A DNA stretch of 64,000 nt from Thermomicrobium sp. 4228-Ro (GTDB lineage Bacteria; Chloroflexota; Chloroflexia; Thermomicrobiales; Thermomicrobiaceae), in the NCBI RefSeq assembly GCF_026241205.1, contig NZ_JAPFQM010000001.1, positions 1,982,164 through 2,046,163 of the forward strand. The letters are read 5' to 3'. Made by a program: the position numbers and the translations under genes. Shown here piece after piece: positions 32,063-40,593 of the stretch. How positions within the stretch are numbered: position 1 is the stretch's first letter; each line of letters opens with the position of its first letter. The notes below the pieces were generated by a model. The model made no database searches and was not told the DNA's origin. It saw only the letters and a list, made by a program, of their open reading frames with translations.

Positions 32063-32072
32063 TGACGGGAAA
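32053..32072 (+). other. 5S processing stem, right arm
   Basis: Exact complement of 31925-31944, placed 28 bp before tRNA-fMet. Confidence 0.85.
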
Positions 32073-32100
32073 GGGACGATGATGCATCCGCTCGCCCTGC

Positions 32101-32175
32101 CGCGGGGTGGAGCAGTGGCAGCTCGCTGGGCTCATAACCCAGAGGTCGTGGGTTCGAATCCCACCCCCGCTACCA
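32101..32175 (+). tRNA. Initiator tRNA-fMet (CAT), last gene of the rRNA operon
   Basis: A 75-nt tRNA including an encoded CCA. Anticodon loop CTCATAA gives CAT. Two initiator marks are present: three G-C pairs next to the anticodon loop (GGG / CCC), and no Watson-Crick pair at the acceptor end, where C1 faces T72. Elongator and Ile-CAU tRNAs lack these marks. Confidence 0.93.
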
Positions 32176-32181
32176 ACGAGG

Positions 32182-32218
32182 AGCCCCCGGGAAGAAACCC
32201 GGGGGTTCTGGCATTTTT
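32182..32218 (+). terminator. rRNA operon terminator
   Basis: AGCCCCCGGG pairs with CCCGGGGGTT around loop AAGAAA, followed by CTGGCA and five T residues. It is 7 bp after tRNA-fMet. Confidence 0.9.
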
Positions 32219-32233
32219 GCCGTGAGGTCGTCT

Positions 32234-34849
32234 GTGGACAGCATCCAAGTATCCGCTCGGCTACTCCGAAGACTCCTGAAGATCAGCGAACGGATACTCG
32301 GAGTTGTTTTCTTCGCCGCTATTCTGCTTTTCCTTTTGCGCCATCATCAGGAGCTCGACGCGTTACGTCACCTCCGTTTGGTGGCGCCGCAGTGGTTAGC
32401 TGTCGCGCTGCTCGCGCAAATCCTGGCTCTGCTCGCAATCGCTCGGCAACTTCAGCGCCTCGCGCACATCTTGGGATATCGCTTATCCCTCACGAGACTG
32501 CTCCGCGCTGATCTTCATCGCGTCGCTATCAGTACCGTGACTCCGGCTGGCGCAGCAGTCGGTGCGGCGGTCTTTGCGCGAGACCTCGAATCTGACGGTG
32601 TCCCACTGGACACCGGGCTGACGATCACGCTGCTCTACGGCGTGATTGGCTTTCTGTCTTTCATGCTTCTCTTTCCTGTTTCCCTCCTGTCCGCGGTGAC
32701 CCTTCCGTCAGCCGTCCAAGGCGATTTGCGGTCAATGCTTGCGAGCCCCCGCACGCTTGGTGCTCTGGCAGTCGTTCTCGCTGTGCTTCTCGTGGGGCTA
32801 CTGATGTGGGGACGCTCACGGCGAGCACTTCCTCGCCCCCTACACGTCATGCTCACTGTTGACAAGCGGAAACTCCTGCCCGTCATGCTCTTGGCTCTCT
32901 CGGTTGATCTCTTGAATGTAGTCCTCCTTTTCGCGGCCTTCGCTGCGCTGGGGCGACCGCTCCCCTTACCTGAAGTGCTGATCGGTTACCAGGTTGGCTA
33001 TCTGTTCGCGTTCGTCGTGCCCTTTGCCCAGGGAAGCGGCGCGGTCGAGCTGGCGGGTGTCGCAGCATTCCGAGCATTCGGGGTGTCGCCGCCGATCGCG
33101 GTTGCTGCCGTCCTGCTCTGGCGAGCGTACGAACTCTGGCTTCCCTTCACGCTCGGTAGCCTGCTCTGGTTACAGCGCGAACCGCTCATCCGCCGCGGGA
33201 TTGGCCGTCTACCTGCCTTGCTTCTCCTGTGGTCGGGTTTCATCAGCATTTTCGGCCTTCTCGAACCGCAGCGGCATCGAGTGCTGGTGCGTGGTCTGGA
33301 GAGGGTAGGGCTCCTGGAACCTTGGGAAGTGTCCCGAAACCTGGAATTGTTACTCGGGTTTCTTTCGATCATCATTTCCATCCACCTCTGGCGCTGGAAG
33401 CGTGCGGGATGGTTCGCGGCCGTGGGCTTGCTGCTTGTCTCGATCACCCAGCAGGTGGTCGGGCGACGTGATCCGGTCGTTCTCGGTCTGTCTCTTCTCG
33501 CTTTGCTCCTCGTGTTTGGCTGGCGCGAGTTTCGCGTTCGCTCCGACACGCCGACCGTGCTCCGTGGGCTTGGCACCGCTGTCGCAGGAATCGCTGTGGC
33601 GGTCTCTTACGGTGCGTCAGGGCTCGTCATCCTTAGTCGCCATGCACTTGCACCCGGACCCCTCAGCTGGGCAGAAGCGGTTCGGCTTCTTGTCGCTTCG
33701 GGTTTCGGTTTTGGAAACTGGGAAGTCGTCCCTCTGTCACGTTATGGTGCCTGGTTTCTGGACTCGATCCCGCTCGTCATCGGTGGAGCTCTGCTCAATG
33801 CCGCCTGGAGTTTAGGACAGCCCGTGGTCTGGCGGGCGATCACTCACGAGCGCGAGCGACAACAGGCACGCTCGATCATCGAGCGCTGTGGCAACTCGTC
33901 GCTCGACTTTTTCAAGTGGTGGCCAGATAAGTGGTTCTTTTTCTCGCGAGAAAGCGAAGGCGTTGTGGCCTATCGGGTATATGGTCGTGTCGCGCTGGCA
34001 CTGGGCGATCCGAACGCGTGCAGCCAACACGGGTTTACGCACGTCCTCAGGGAATTCCTCGATTTTTGTTCGCTGAACGACTGGGAACCGGCATTCCATC
34101 AAGTCACAGAGGCGTACCTGGACAGCTATCGTGCATGTGGCCTGCGCTGGTTGAAGATCGGGGAGGAGGCCATCGTCGATCTGCGTGACTGGTCGTTGCA
34201 GCGTCCCGGATTCAAGGATTTTCGGTATCTCGTCCGTCGTTTCCAGCGAGAAGGGTATGTCTTCGAGCTGGTTCAGCCACCGCTCAGTCAAGCGTTGCTC
34301 GACGAGCTCGAAGCAGTTTCCAAGGAATGGTTGACGGTACCGGGAAGGCGAGAGCGTTTCTTTACGCAGGGGCAATTCTCGAAGGCGTACCTTCGGAGTA
34401 CCCCCGTGACGTTGCTTCGTCACCCCGCGATCGGAGTCGTCGCTTTCGCGAATCTCATACCGAGTGGTGTTCCGGGGGAAGCGACGATCGACCTCATGCG
34501 GAGACGCCACGAGCCGTACGGGGCGATGGATGTTCTGCTCGTCCATCTCCTCGAGTGGTGCCGTGAGCAGGGATATCAGCGGTTGTCGCTCGGGCTAGCA
34601 CCGTTGGCTGGGGTGGAAATTCCCGGCCTCGCGACGGATACCCTGCGCCAGCGCTTCTACGGTTTGCTCGACCTCTTTTTCTCCATCGAGGGGTTGCGCC
34701 ACTACAAGGCGAAGTTTCATCCACACTGGGAACCGCGCTTTCTCGTCTACCGCTCGGCAGTCGCCCTACCGGCCATTGGACTGGCACTGCTCCGTGCCAC
34801 GGGCGGTGGCACTCCAAGCGAGCGACTGAGCGAAGAGCTGGCACAGTGA
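32234..34849 (+). CDS. MprF-like bifunctional flippase / aminoacyl-phosphatidylglycerol synthase
   Basis: An 871-residue membrane protein. The N-terminal half (to about residue 540) has some fourteen hydrophobic segments, including the UPF0104 flippase region VSTVTPAG-like AISTVTPAGAAVGAAVFARDL and VPFAQGSGAVELAGVAAF. The C-terminal 300 residues form a DUF2156 domain: SLDFFKWWPDKWFFFSRESEGVVAYRVYG is its start, with RALALGDPN-like ALALGDPNACSQH, LKIGEEAIVDL and YGAMDVLLVHLLEWCREQGYQRLSLGLAPLAG later. MprF adds lysine or alanine from tRNA to phosphatidylglycerol and flips the product, lowering surface charge. Start choice: GTG at 32234 has GAGGT five bases upstream; an in-frame GTG at 32222 has none. 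It begins 16 bp after the rRNA terminator. Confidence 0.82.
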   Translation: MDSIQVSARLLRRLLKISERILGVVFFAAILLFLLRHHQELDALRHLRLVAPQWLAVALLAQILALLAIARQLQRLAHILGYRLSLTRLLRADLHRVAISTVTPAGAAVGAAVFARDLESDGVPLDTGLTITLLYGVIGFLSFMLLFPVSLLSAVTLPSAVQGDLRSMLASPRTLGALAVVLAVLLVGLLMWGRSRRALPRPLHVMLTVDKRKLLPVMLLALSVDLLNVVLLFAAFAALGRPLPLPEVLIGYQVGYLFAFVVPFAQGSGAVELAGVAAFRAFGVSPPIAVAAVLLWRAYELWLPFTLGSLLWLQREPLIRRGIGRLPALLLLWSGFISIFGLLEPQRHRVLVRGLERVGLLEPWEVSRNLELLLGFLSIIISIHLWRWKRAGWFAAVGLLLVSITQQVVGRRDPVVLGLSLLALLLVFGWREFRVRSDTPTVLRGLGTAVAGIAVAVSYGASGLVILSRHALAPGPLSWAEAVRLLVASGFGFGNWEVVPLSRYGAWFLDSIPLVIGGALLNAAWSLGQPVVWRAITHERERQQARSIIERCGNSSLDFFKWWPDKWFFFSRESEGVVAYRVYGRVALALGDPNACSQHGFTHVLREFLDFCSLNDWEPAFHQVTEAYLDSYRACGLRWLKIGEEAIVDLRDWSLQRPGFKDFRYLVRRFQREGYVFELVQPPLSQALLDELEAVSKEWLTVPGRRERFFTQGQFSKAYLRSTPVTLLRHPAIGVVAFANLIPSGVPGEATIDLMRRRHEPYGAMDVLLVHLLEWCREQGYQRLSLGLAPLAGVEIPGLATDTLRQRFYGLLDLFFSIEGLRHYKAKFHPHWEPRFLVYRSAVALPAIGLALLRATGGGTPSERLSEELAQ

Positions 34850-34982
34850 GGTGTACCTCGATTCCTGAGCTTGAATCCCCCGAATGGGCTAGTGCTTCCG
34901 TACGCTGACCCCATTCAGAGATGCTCTAGACAAGCCGTTCTGATTTCAATGAGCAACAGGGGTGCACGATGCTGGGGGTCGC
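34850..34982 (+). other. 133-bp gap before the Tad cluster
   Basis: No gene is seen. TTGAAT at 34871 and CTGACC at 34905 are -35-like, but neither has a -10 at 16-18 bp. The cluster promoter probably lies here but could not be identified. Confidence 0.4.
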
Positions 34983-35966
34983 ATGCTCCGTGGCGGACGA
35001 CTGTATCTCGTGACCGGCCTCGTCCTGGCTGGTCTGGCACTGATTCTTGCCTTCGTCGCTCTCCAGCAGCAACGCGCTCCGGCTCCAACAGAGCCGACTG
35101 CGACGCCAGTAGTGCCCGTGGTGGTCGCGGCACGCGATATTCGCGCCGGCACGGTGTTGACCCTGGATGACGTTCAAGTTATCGATGCGGATCCGAGTTC
35201 GGTGGCTCCCGGTACCGCTCGTCAACCGGACCAGGTGGTCGGTCTAGTCGTCGCCGGTGACCTGGTAGTAGGGCAACGGATCCTGATGGCGAACCTCATC
35301 GTTCCCTCGGTCTCGAATCTCTTGCAACCCGGGAAACGCGCGGTTGCGATCCCGGTGGATCGTATCAATGCCGTCGGAGGGCTGATCCAACCGAACGATC
35401 TCATCGATCTTGTGTACGCGGGCCGTGTCAATCTGGTAAGGGTGCTGCCGACAGAACCGATAGAAATGCCGGATGGTGGGCAAGGCTTCAGCCCACCCCC
35501 GGAGTCGGTAACCTTGCTGCCGCCCGGCACCAAGGCAACCTCTTATCCGTACGCAGGGGCACCCGGATCCCGGGTCATCATCACGGATACTGGTGAGGGG
35601 CAACCAGTCGCAAAGATCGTCTTGCAAAACTTGCGCGTCCTCCAAGTCATCGCCGGGACGACGGTGGTCGGAGCGACGCCCGGTGAGCGCTCGCAAGCCG
35701 AAATCAGTGCGACTGCGAGCGCGACCCCGACGGCGGAAACCGAAACGACATTGCCGCCGGTCGACTTGCTCGTCGTCGAGGCTGACCCGAAGCAGGCAGA
35801 ACTGATCACGTTCCTTCTCGATCAAAATGTCCGTTATCAAGTCCTCCTGCGTGCTCGGGGCGATACCACAGAGGTGACGACGGACGGCGTGACGTACGAT
35901 CGATTGGTCACTGACTTCGGTCTTCCAGTTCCAGCGCCCGTGGAAGTGGGTGGAGGGCCACAGTGA
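34983..35966 (+). CDS. cpaB: Flp pilus assembly protein CpaB (SAF domain)
   Basis: A 327-residue protein with one N-terminal membrane helix (about residues 7-27) and an SAF/ChapFlgA-type domain: VVVAARDIRAGTVLTLDDVQVID, then GDLVVGQRILMANLI and GKRAVAIPVDRINAVGGLIQPNDLIDLVYAG, as in RcpC/CpaB. A Thr/Ala/Pro-rich linker follows near residue 240. CpaB is thought to act outside the membrane in Tad pilus assembly. ATG 34983 has GGGGG four bases upstream; a GTG at 34962 abuts its purine tract and is less likely. The stop overlaps the cpaE start by 4 bp. Confidence 0.85.
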   Translation: MLRGGRLYLVTGLVLAGLALILAFVALQQQRAPAPTEPTATPVVPVVVAARDIRAGTVLTLDDVQVIDADPSSVAPGTARQPDQVVGLVVAGDLVVGQRILMANLIVPSVSNLLQPGKRAVAIPVDRINAVGGLIQPNDLIDLVYAGRVNLVRVLPTEPIEMPDGGQGFSPPPESVTLLPPGTKATSYPYAGAPGSRVIITDTGEGQPVAKIVLQNLRVLQVIAGTTVVGATPGERSQAEISATASATPTAETETTLPPVDLLVVEADPKQAELITFLLDQNVRYQVLLRARGDTTEVTTDGVTYDRLVTDFGLPVPAPVEVGGGPQ

Positions 35967-37231
35967 CGGGGAACGTGACCATCCGCATCCTCATCGTCGA
36001 TGATATCCCTGAAAGCCGGGACAACATCGAACGTCTCTTGAATTTCGAACCCGACTTTCGCGTCGTCGGCAAGGCGGGACGAGGCGAGGACGGTATCGAG
36101 CAAGCTCTGCGCTTGCAACCGCATGTGGTCCTGCTTGACCAGACGCTACCGGATCGTGACGGCCTCGAGGTTGCTGCCGCGATCACGGCACGCGCTCCCG
36201 GTATTGGGATCATCTTGCTGGGCCTGGCTCAGAACCCCGATATGCTACGACGGGCGATGGCGGCCGGTGCGCGGGAATATCTCACGAAGCCATTCAGTTA
36301 CGAGGAACTCGTCGAGGCAGTTCGCCGTGTGGGACGGTTGGCGAATCCTCACGTCACTGTTATGAACGGTGCCGTCGCCTCTCACCCCCCAGTGGCCATG
36401 AGCAATCCACCGTTGCCTGGTCGGTCGGGGGAAGTCGTTGTCGTGCTCGGCAGCAAAGGGGGGATCGGGCGGACCTTTCTCGCGACCAACCTCGCGATCG
36501 TTCTCGGTTGTCACCTGGAACGCGACGTGGTGCTCGTCGATGCCGACGTCATGCGGGGTGACGTCGCTGTCCTTCTCAACCTGCCACCGCAGCGTACCTG
36601 GACCGATGTCTCCCGTTTACCGGCCGGGATGGTAGACAGCGAGATCATACGCGAACTGCTCACGCGTCATGCCAGTGGCATACGGGTGCTGCTGGCACCA
36701 GCGAGCCTGGAAGAGGCCGAGCACGTTCAGCCGTCGCGCGTGCAAGAGACCCTGCACGAGTTACGACGCATCGCCGATTTCGTCGTCGTGGATACTCGTG
36801 GTGGTTACGATGACATCACACTGGCTTGTGCGGATGCGGCGACAACGCTGGTGTGGGTGCTTTCGCTGGAGATGACCGCGATCAAGGATACGAAGCTGTT
36901 TCTCGAGCTCGCGGCACGGCTGGGGTATCAAGAGAAGCGGCAATTTTTCGTCTTGAATCACATTAGCCCGGCAGGTGGACTGACTCCTGACGAAGTCGAA
37001 GAGACATTACGCGTGCCGATTCCGGCTCGTATTCCGTCCGACCCTGCAGCTGTTGTGCGCAGTATCAACGAGGGGAGCCCCTTGGCCTGGAACAACCGGC
37101 AGCACCGCATCGTGGCGGAACTGGAGCGGCTCGCTCTGCTGATGCTAGAGGAGCGAGAAGAGAGCACGCGAGAACCTGTCCGTCGACGACGTTTCGCCTT
37201 GCCGCGCTTCCGCAACGGTTCCACACGGTAA
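35963..37231 (+). CDS. cpaE: CpaE/TadZ-like protein: receiver domain plus MinD-like ATPase
   Basis: A 422-residue fusion. Residues 6-125 form a response-regulator receiver with the acidic pair in LIVDDIPES and the phospho-acceptor Asp59 in VVLLDQTLPDRDG. Residues 155-400 form a MinD/ParA-type ATPase that directs Tad machinery to a cell location. Its deviant Walker A keeps the signature Lys165 but has Arg170 where Lys precedes the Thr (SKGGIGRTFLATN). Walker A' aspartates appear in VVLVDADVMRGDVAVLLNL and FVVVDTRGGYDD. The C-terminus is basic. TadZ homologues often have altered P-loops. The gene starts in the cpaB stop (GTGA) and ends 17 bp before cpaF. Confidence 0.87.
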   Translation: MTGNVTIRILIVDDIPESRDNIERLLNFEPDFRVVGKAGRGEDGIEQALRLQPHVVLLDQTLPDRDGLEVAAAITARAPGIGIILLGLAQNPDMLRRAMAAGAREYLTKPFSYEELVEAVRRVGRLANPHVTVMNGAVASHPPVAMSNPPLPGRSGEVVVVLGSKGGIGRTFLATNLAIVLGCHLERDVVLVDADVMRGDVAVLLNLPPQRTWTDVSRLPAGMVDSEIIRELLTRHASGIRVLLAPASLEEAEHVQPSRVQETLHELRRIADFVVVDTRGGYDDITLACADAATTLVWVLSLEMTAIKDTKLFLELAARLGYQEKRQFFVLNHISPAGGLTPDEVEETLRVPIPARIPSDPAAVVRSINEGSPLAWNNRQHRIVAELERLALLMLEEREESTREPVRRRRFALPRFRNGSTR

Positions 37232-37248
37232 TGCGGAGGGGGTGAAGC

Positions 37249-38694
<1,446 letters not shown>

Positions 38695-38697
38695 GGC

Positions 38698-39669
38698 GTG
38701 CTGCAGGAGCCGCTCGTCCTCATGGCGTTGTTCCTCGCTGGAGCGGCAGCAATCCTCCTGCTGGCAGGCTTGCGTACTCGGACGGGCGATGCAGCGGTCG
38801 AACGACGCCTCGAGCAGTATGCCGGCGAGGAGCGCTTGGAACCCGAGACCGCCGCCGGGACGAACCTCGTAGCGCGGCGAGTCGATCGAGCAGTACGCGG
38901 ACGTCCCTTCGCTGAGGCGATGCGAACGAATCTGTCCCGCGCAGATCTCCGCTTGACAGTCGGTGAATTCTTGCTGTTGCGATTCGGAACGCTGATCGTC
39001 GGTTTTGCACTCGGTTTCGTGGCCGGGCGCGGCTTGACGCGGCCAGTACTGGGACTCTTCGTCGGCCTGCTGTTCGCGATCGCTGGCTGGCTGTTGCCGC
39101 ACTACTACGTGCTGTGGCGCGCCCGTCGTCGCTTGCAGCAGTTCATCAATCAGCTGGGCGATACGATCGGCCTGATGGCCAACTCGTTGCGCGCCGGCTA
39201 TAGCCTCCTGCAAACGATGGATCTGGTCGCTCGCGAGTCCTCTCCCCCGATCGCGGACGAGTTCCGGCGGGTCGTGCGAGAAGTCGGACTGGGAGTGCCG
39301 CTGCAAGAGGCGCTCGAGCACATGCTTCGACGGGTTCCGAGCGATGACCTGGATCTGCTCGTGACTGCGATCGCGATCAACCACGAAGTGGGGGGAAACC
39401 TCGCGCAGATCCTCGACGTCATCGGTGAAACGATCCGCGAACGCGTGCGCATCAAGGGTGAGATTCGCGTATTGACTGCGCAACAAAGTCTTTCCGGTTA
39501 CGTGATATCGCTCCTACCGGTGGGGTTAGCGATCGTCATCTTCTTGCTGAATCCGGACTACCTCGGAAGCTTGTTCACCTGGCCGTGGATTTGTATGCCG
39601 ATCGGTGCGGTTATCTCGATGGTCATCGGCTTCTTCGTCATGCGCCGGATCGTCGCCATCGAGGTGTAG
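38698..39669 (+). CDS. tadB: Tad inner-membrane platform protein TadB
   Basis: A 323-residue GspF-like membrane protein. It has an N-terminal helix, a pair of helices near residues 90-140, a cytoplasmic T2SSF domain (LGDTIGLMANSLRAGYSLLQTMDLVA, then EVGLGVPLQEALEHMLRRV and DLLVTAIAINHEVGGNLAQILDVIGETIRER) and two C-terminal helices. It forms the platform on which CpaF acts. GTG start follows GGGAGG at a good distance, 3 bp after the cpaF stop. Confidence 0.9.
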   Translation: MLQEPLVLMALFLAGAAAILLLAGLRTRTGDAAVERRLEQYAGEERLEPETAAGTNLVARRVDRAVRGRPFAEAMRTNLSRADLRLTVGEFLLLRFGTLIVGFALGFVAGRGLTRPVLGLFVGLLFAIAGWLLPHYYVLWRARRRLQQFINQLGDTIGLMANSLRAGYSLLQTMDLVARESSPPIADEFRRVVREVGLGVPLQEALEHMLRRVPSDDLDLLVTAIAINHEVGGNLAQILDVIGETIRERVRIKGEIRVLTAQQSLSGYVISLLPVGLAIVIFLLNPDYLGSLFTWPWICMPIGAVISMVIGFFVMRRIVAIEV

Positions 39670-39672
39670 GGG

Positions 39673-40593
39673 ATGGCAATGATGGTCGTTTGGGCCAGCT
39701 TCATCCTCGCGATCGGGAGTGCGTTGCTGTTCCTTCTCGGGCTGCGTGCTCAGCGGCGCGCAATGGTGCTCGAGGAGCGACTCGCTCGCTTCGGACATCG
39801 CCCGCCGTCACTCGACGATCTCGAACTGCAGCTCCCGTTTCGCCAGCGCGTCCTCTACCCGTTCTTCGAGCGTCTCGCGCGGCTCGTGGTTCGATTCACT
39901 CCTGGTGCTTCTTTAGAGCGAATTCAGCAGCGACTCGTCGAGGCCGGTCTGGCCGGTTCGATGCGGCCAGGAACCTTCATCGGGATCCAGGTCGTACTGA
40001 CACTCGGGCTCGGCGTGCTGGGAGCATTCCCGTTTGTCTCAGGCAGTGGCCCAGCGCTCTATCGGGTCGGTTTGCCATTCGTCATGGGAGCGCTCGGCTG
40101 GGTTTTGCCACGTACCTGGTTGAGCCGTCGAATCGCGCAGCGCAAGCGGGCGATACAACGGGCGTTGCCGGATGCGATCGATCTGCTGGTGATCAGTGTG
40201 GAGGCCGGATTGGGCTTCGACCAGGCGTTGTTACGTGTCGTCGAAAAATGGGACAACGAACTCACGAAAGAATTCGCACAAACCCTGTCCGAAATGCGCA
40301 TGGGCCTACCGCGACGCCAAGCGTTACGGGATCTGGCGCGTCGGGTCAACGTCGACGAGCTGAACGTGTTCATCGCTTCGCTCGTCCAAGCCGATCAACT
40401 CGGTGTCAGCGTGAGCCAGGTGCTGCGTGCACAAGCCAACCAGATGCGGTTGCGGCGTCGGCAGCGCGCGCAAGAGCTGGCCCAGAAAGCGCCGATCAAG
40501 ATGATTTTCCCGATGGTCTTCTTGATCTTCCCTGCTCTGTTCGTCGTGATTCTCGGACCGGCTGTTCCACGGATCATCGAAGCATTTCGCTAG
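39673..40593 (+). CDS. tadC: Tad inner-membrane platform protein TadC
   Basis: A 306-residue T2SSF-domain membrane protein paired with TadB. It has an N-terminal helix, helices around residues 95-150, the cytoplasmic segment LPDAIDLLVISVEAGLGFDQALLRVVEKW, EMRMGLPRRQALRDLARRV, and SLVQADQLGVSVSQVLRAQANQMRLRRRQRAQELAQKAPIKM, then a final hydrophobic helix. It begins 3 bp after tadB. Its stop overlaps the convergent copper-protein gene by 4 bp. No Flp pilin or prepilin peptidase gene follows. Confidence 0.9.
   Translation: MAMMVVWASFILAIGSALLFLLGLRAQRRAMVLEERLARFGHRPPSLDDLELQLPFRQRVLYPFFERLARLVVRFTPGASLERIQQRLVEAGLAGSMRPGTFIGIQVVLTLGLGVLGAFPFVSGSGPALYRVGLPFVMGALGWVLPRTWLSRRIAQRKRAIQRALPDAIDLLVISVEAGLGFDQALLRVVEKWDNELTKEFAQTLSEMRMGLPRRQALRDLARRVNVDELNVFIASLVQADQLGVSVSQVLRAQANQMRLRRRQRAQELAQKAPIKMIFPMVFLIFPALFVVILGPAVPRIIEAFR

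Noticed and set aside
34862..34918. Inverted repeat GAATGGG / CCCATTC before the Tad cluster
   Set aside because: Only 7 bp with a mismatch offset and a loop of about 20 nt, close to chance expectation.
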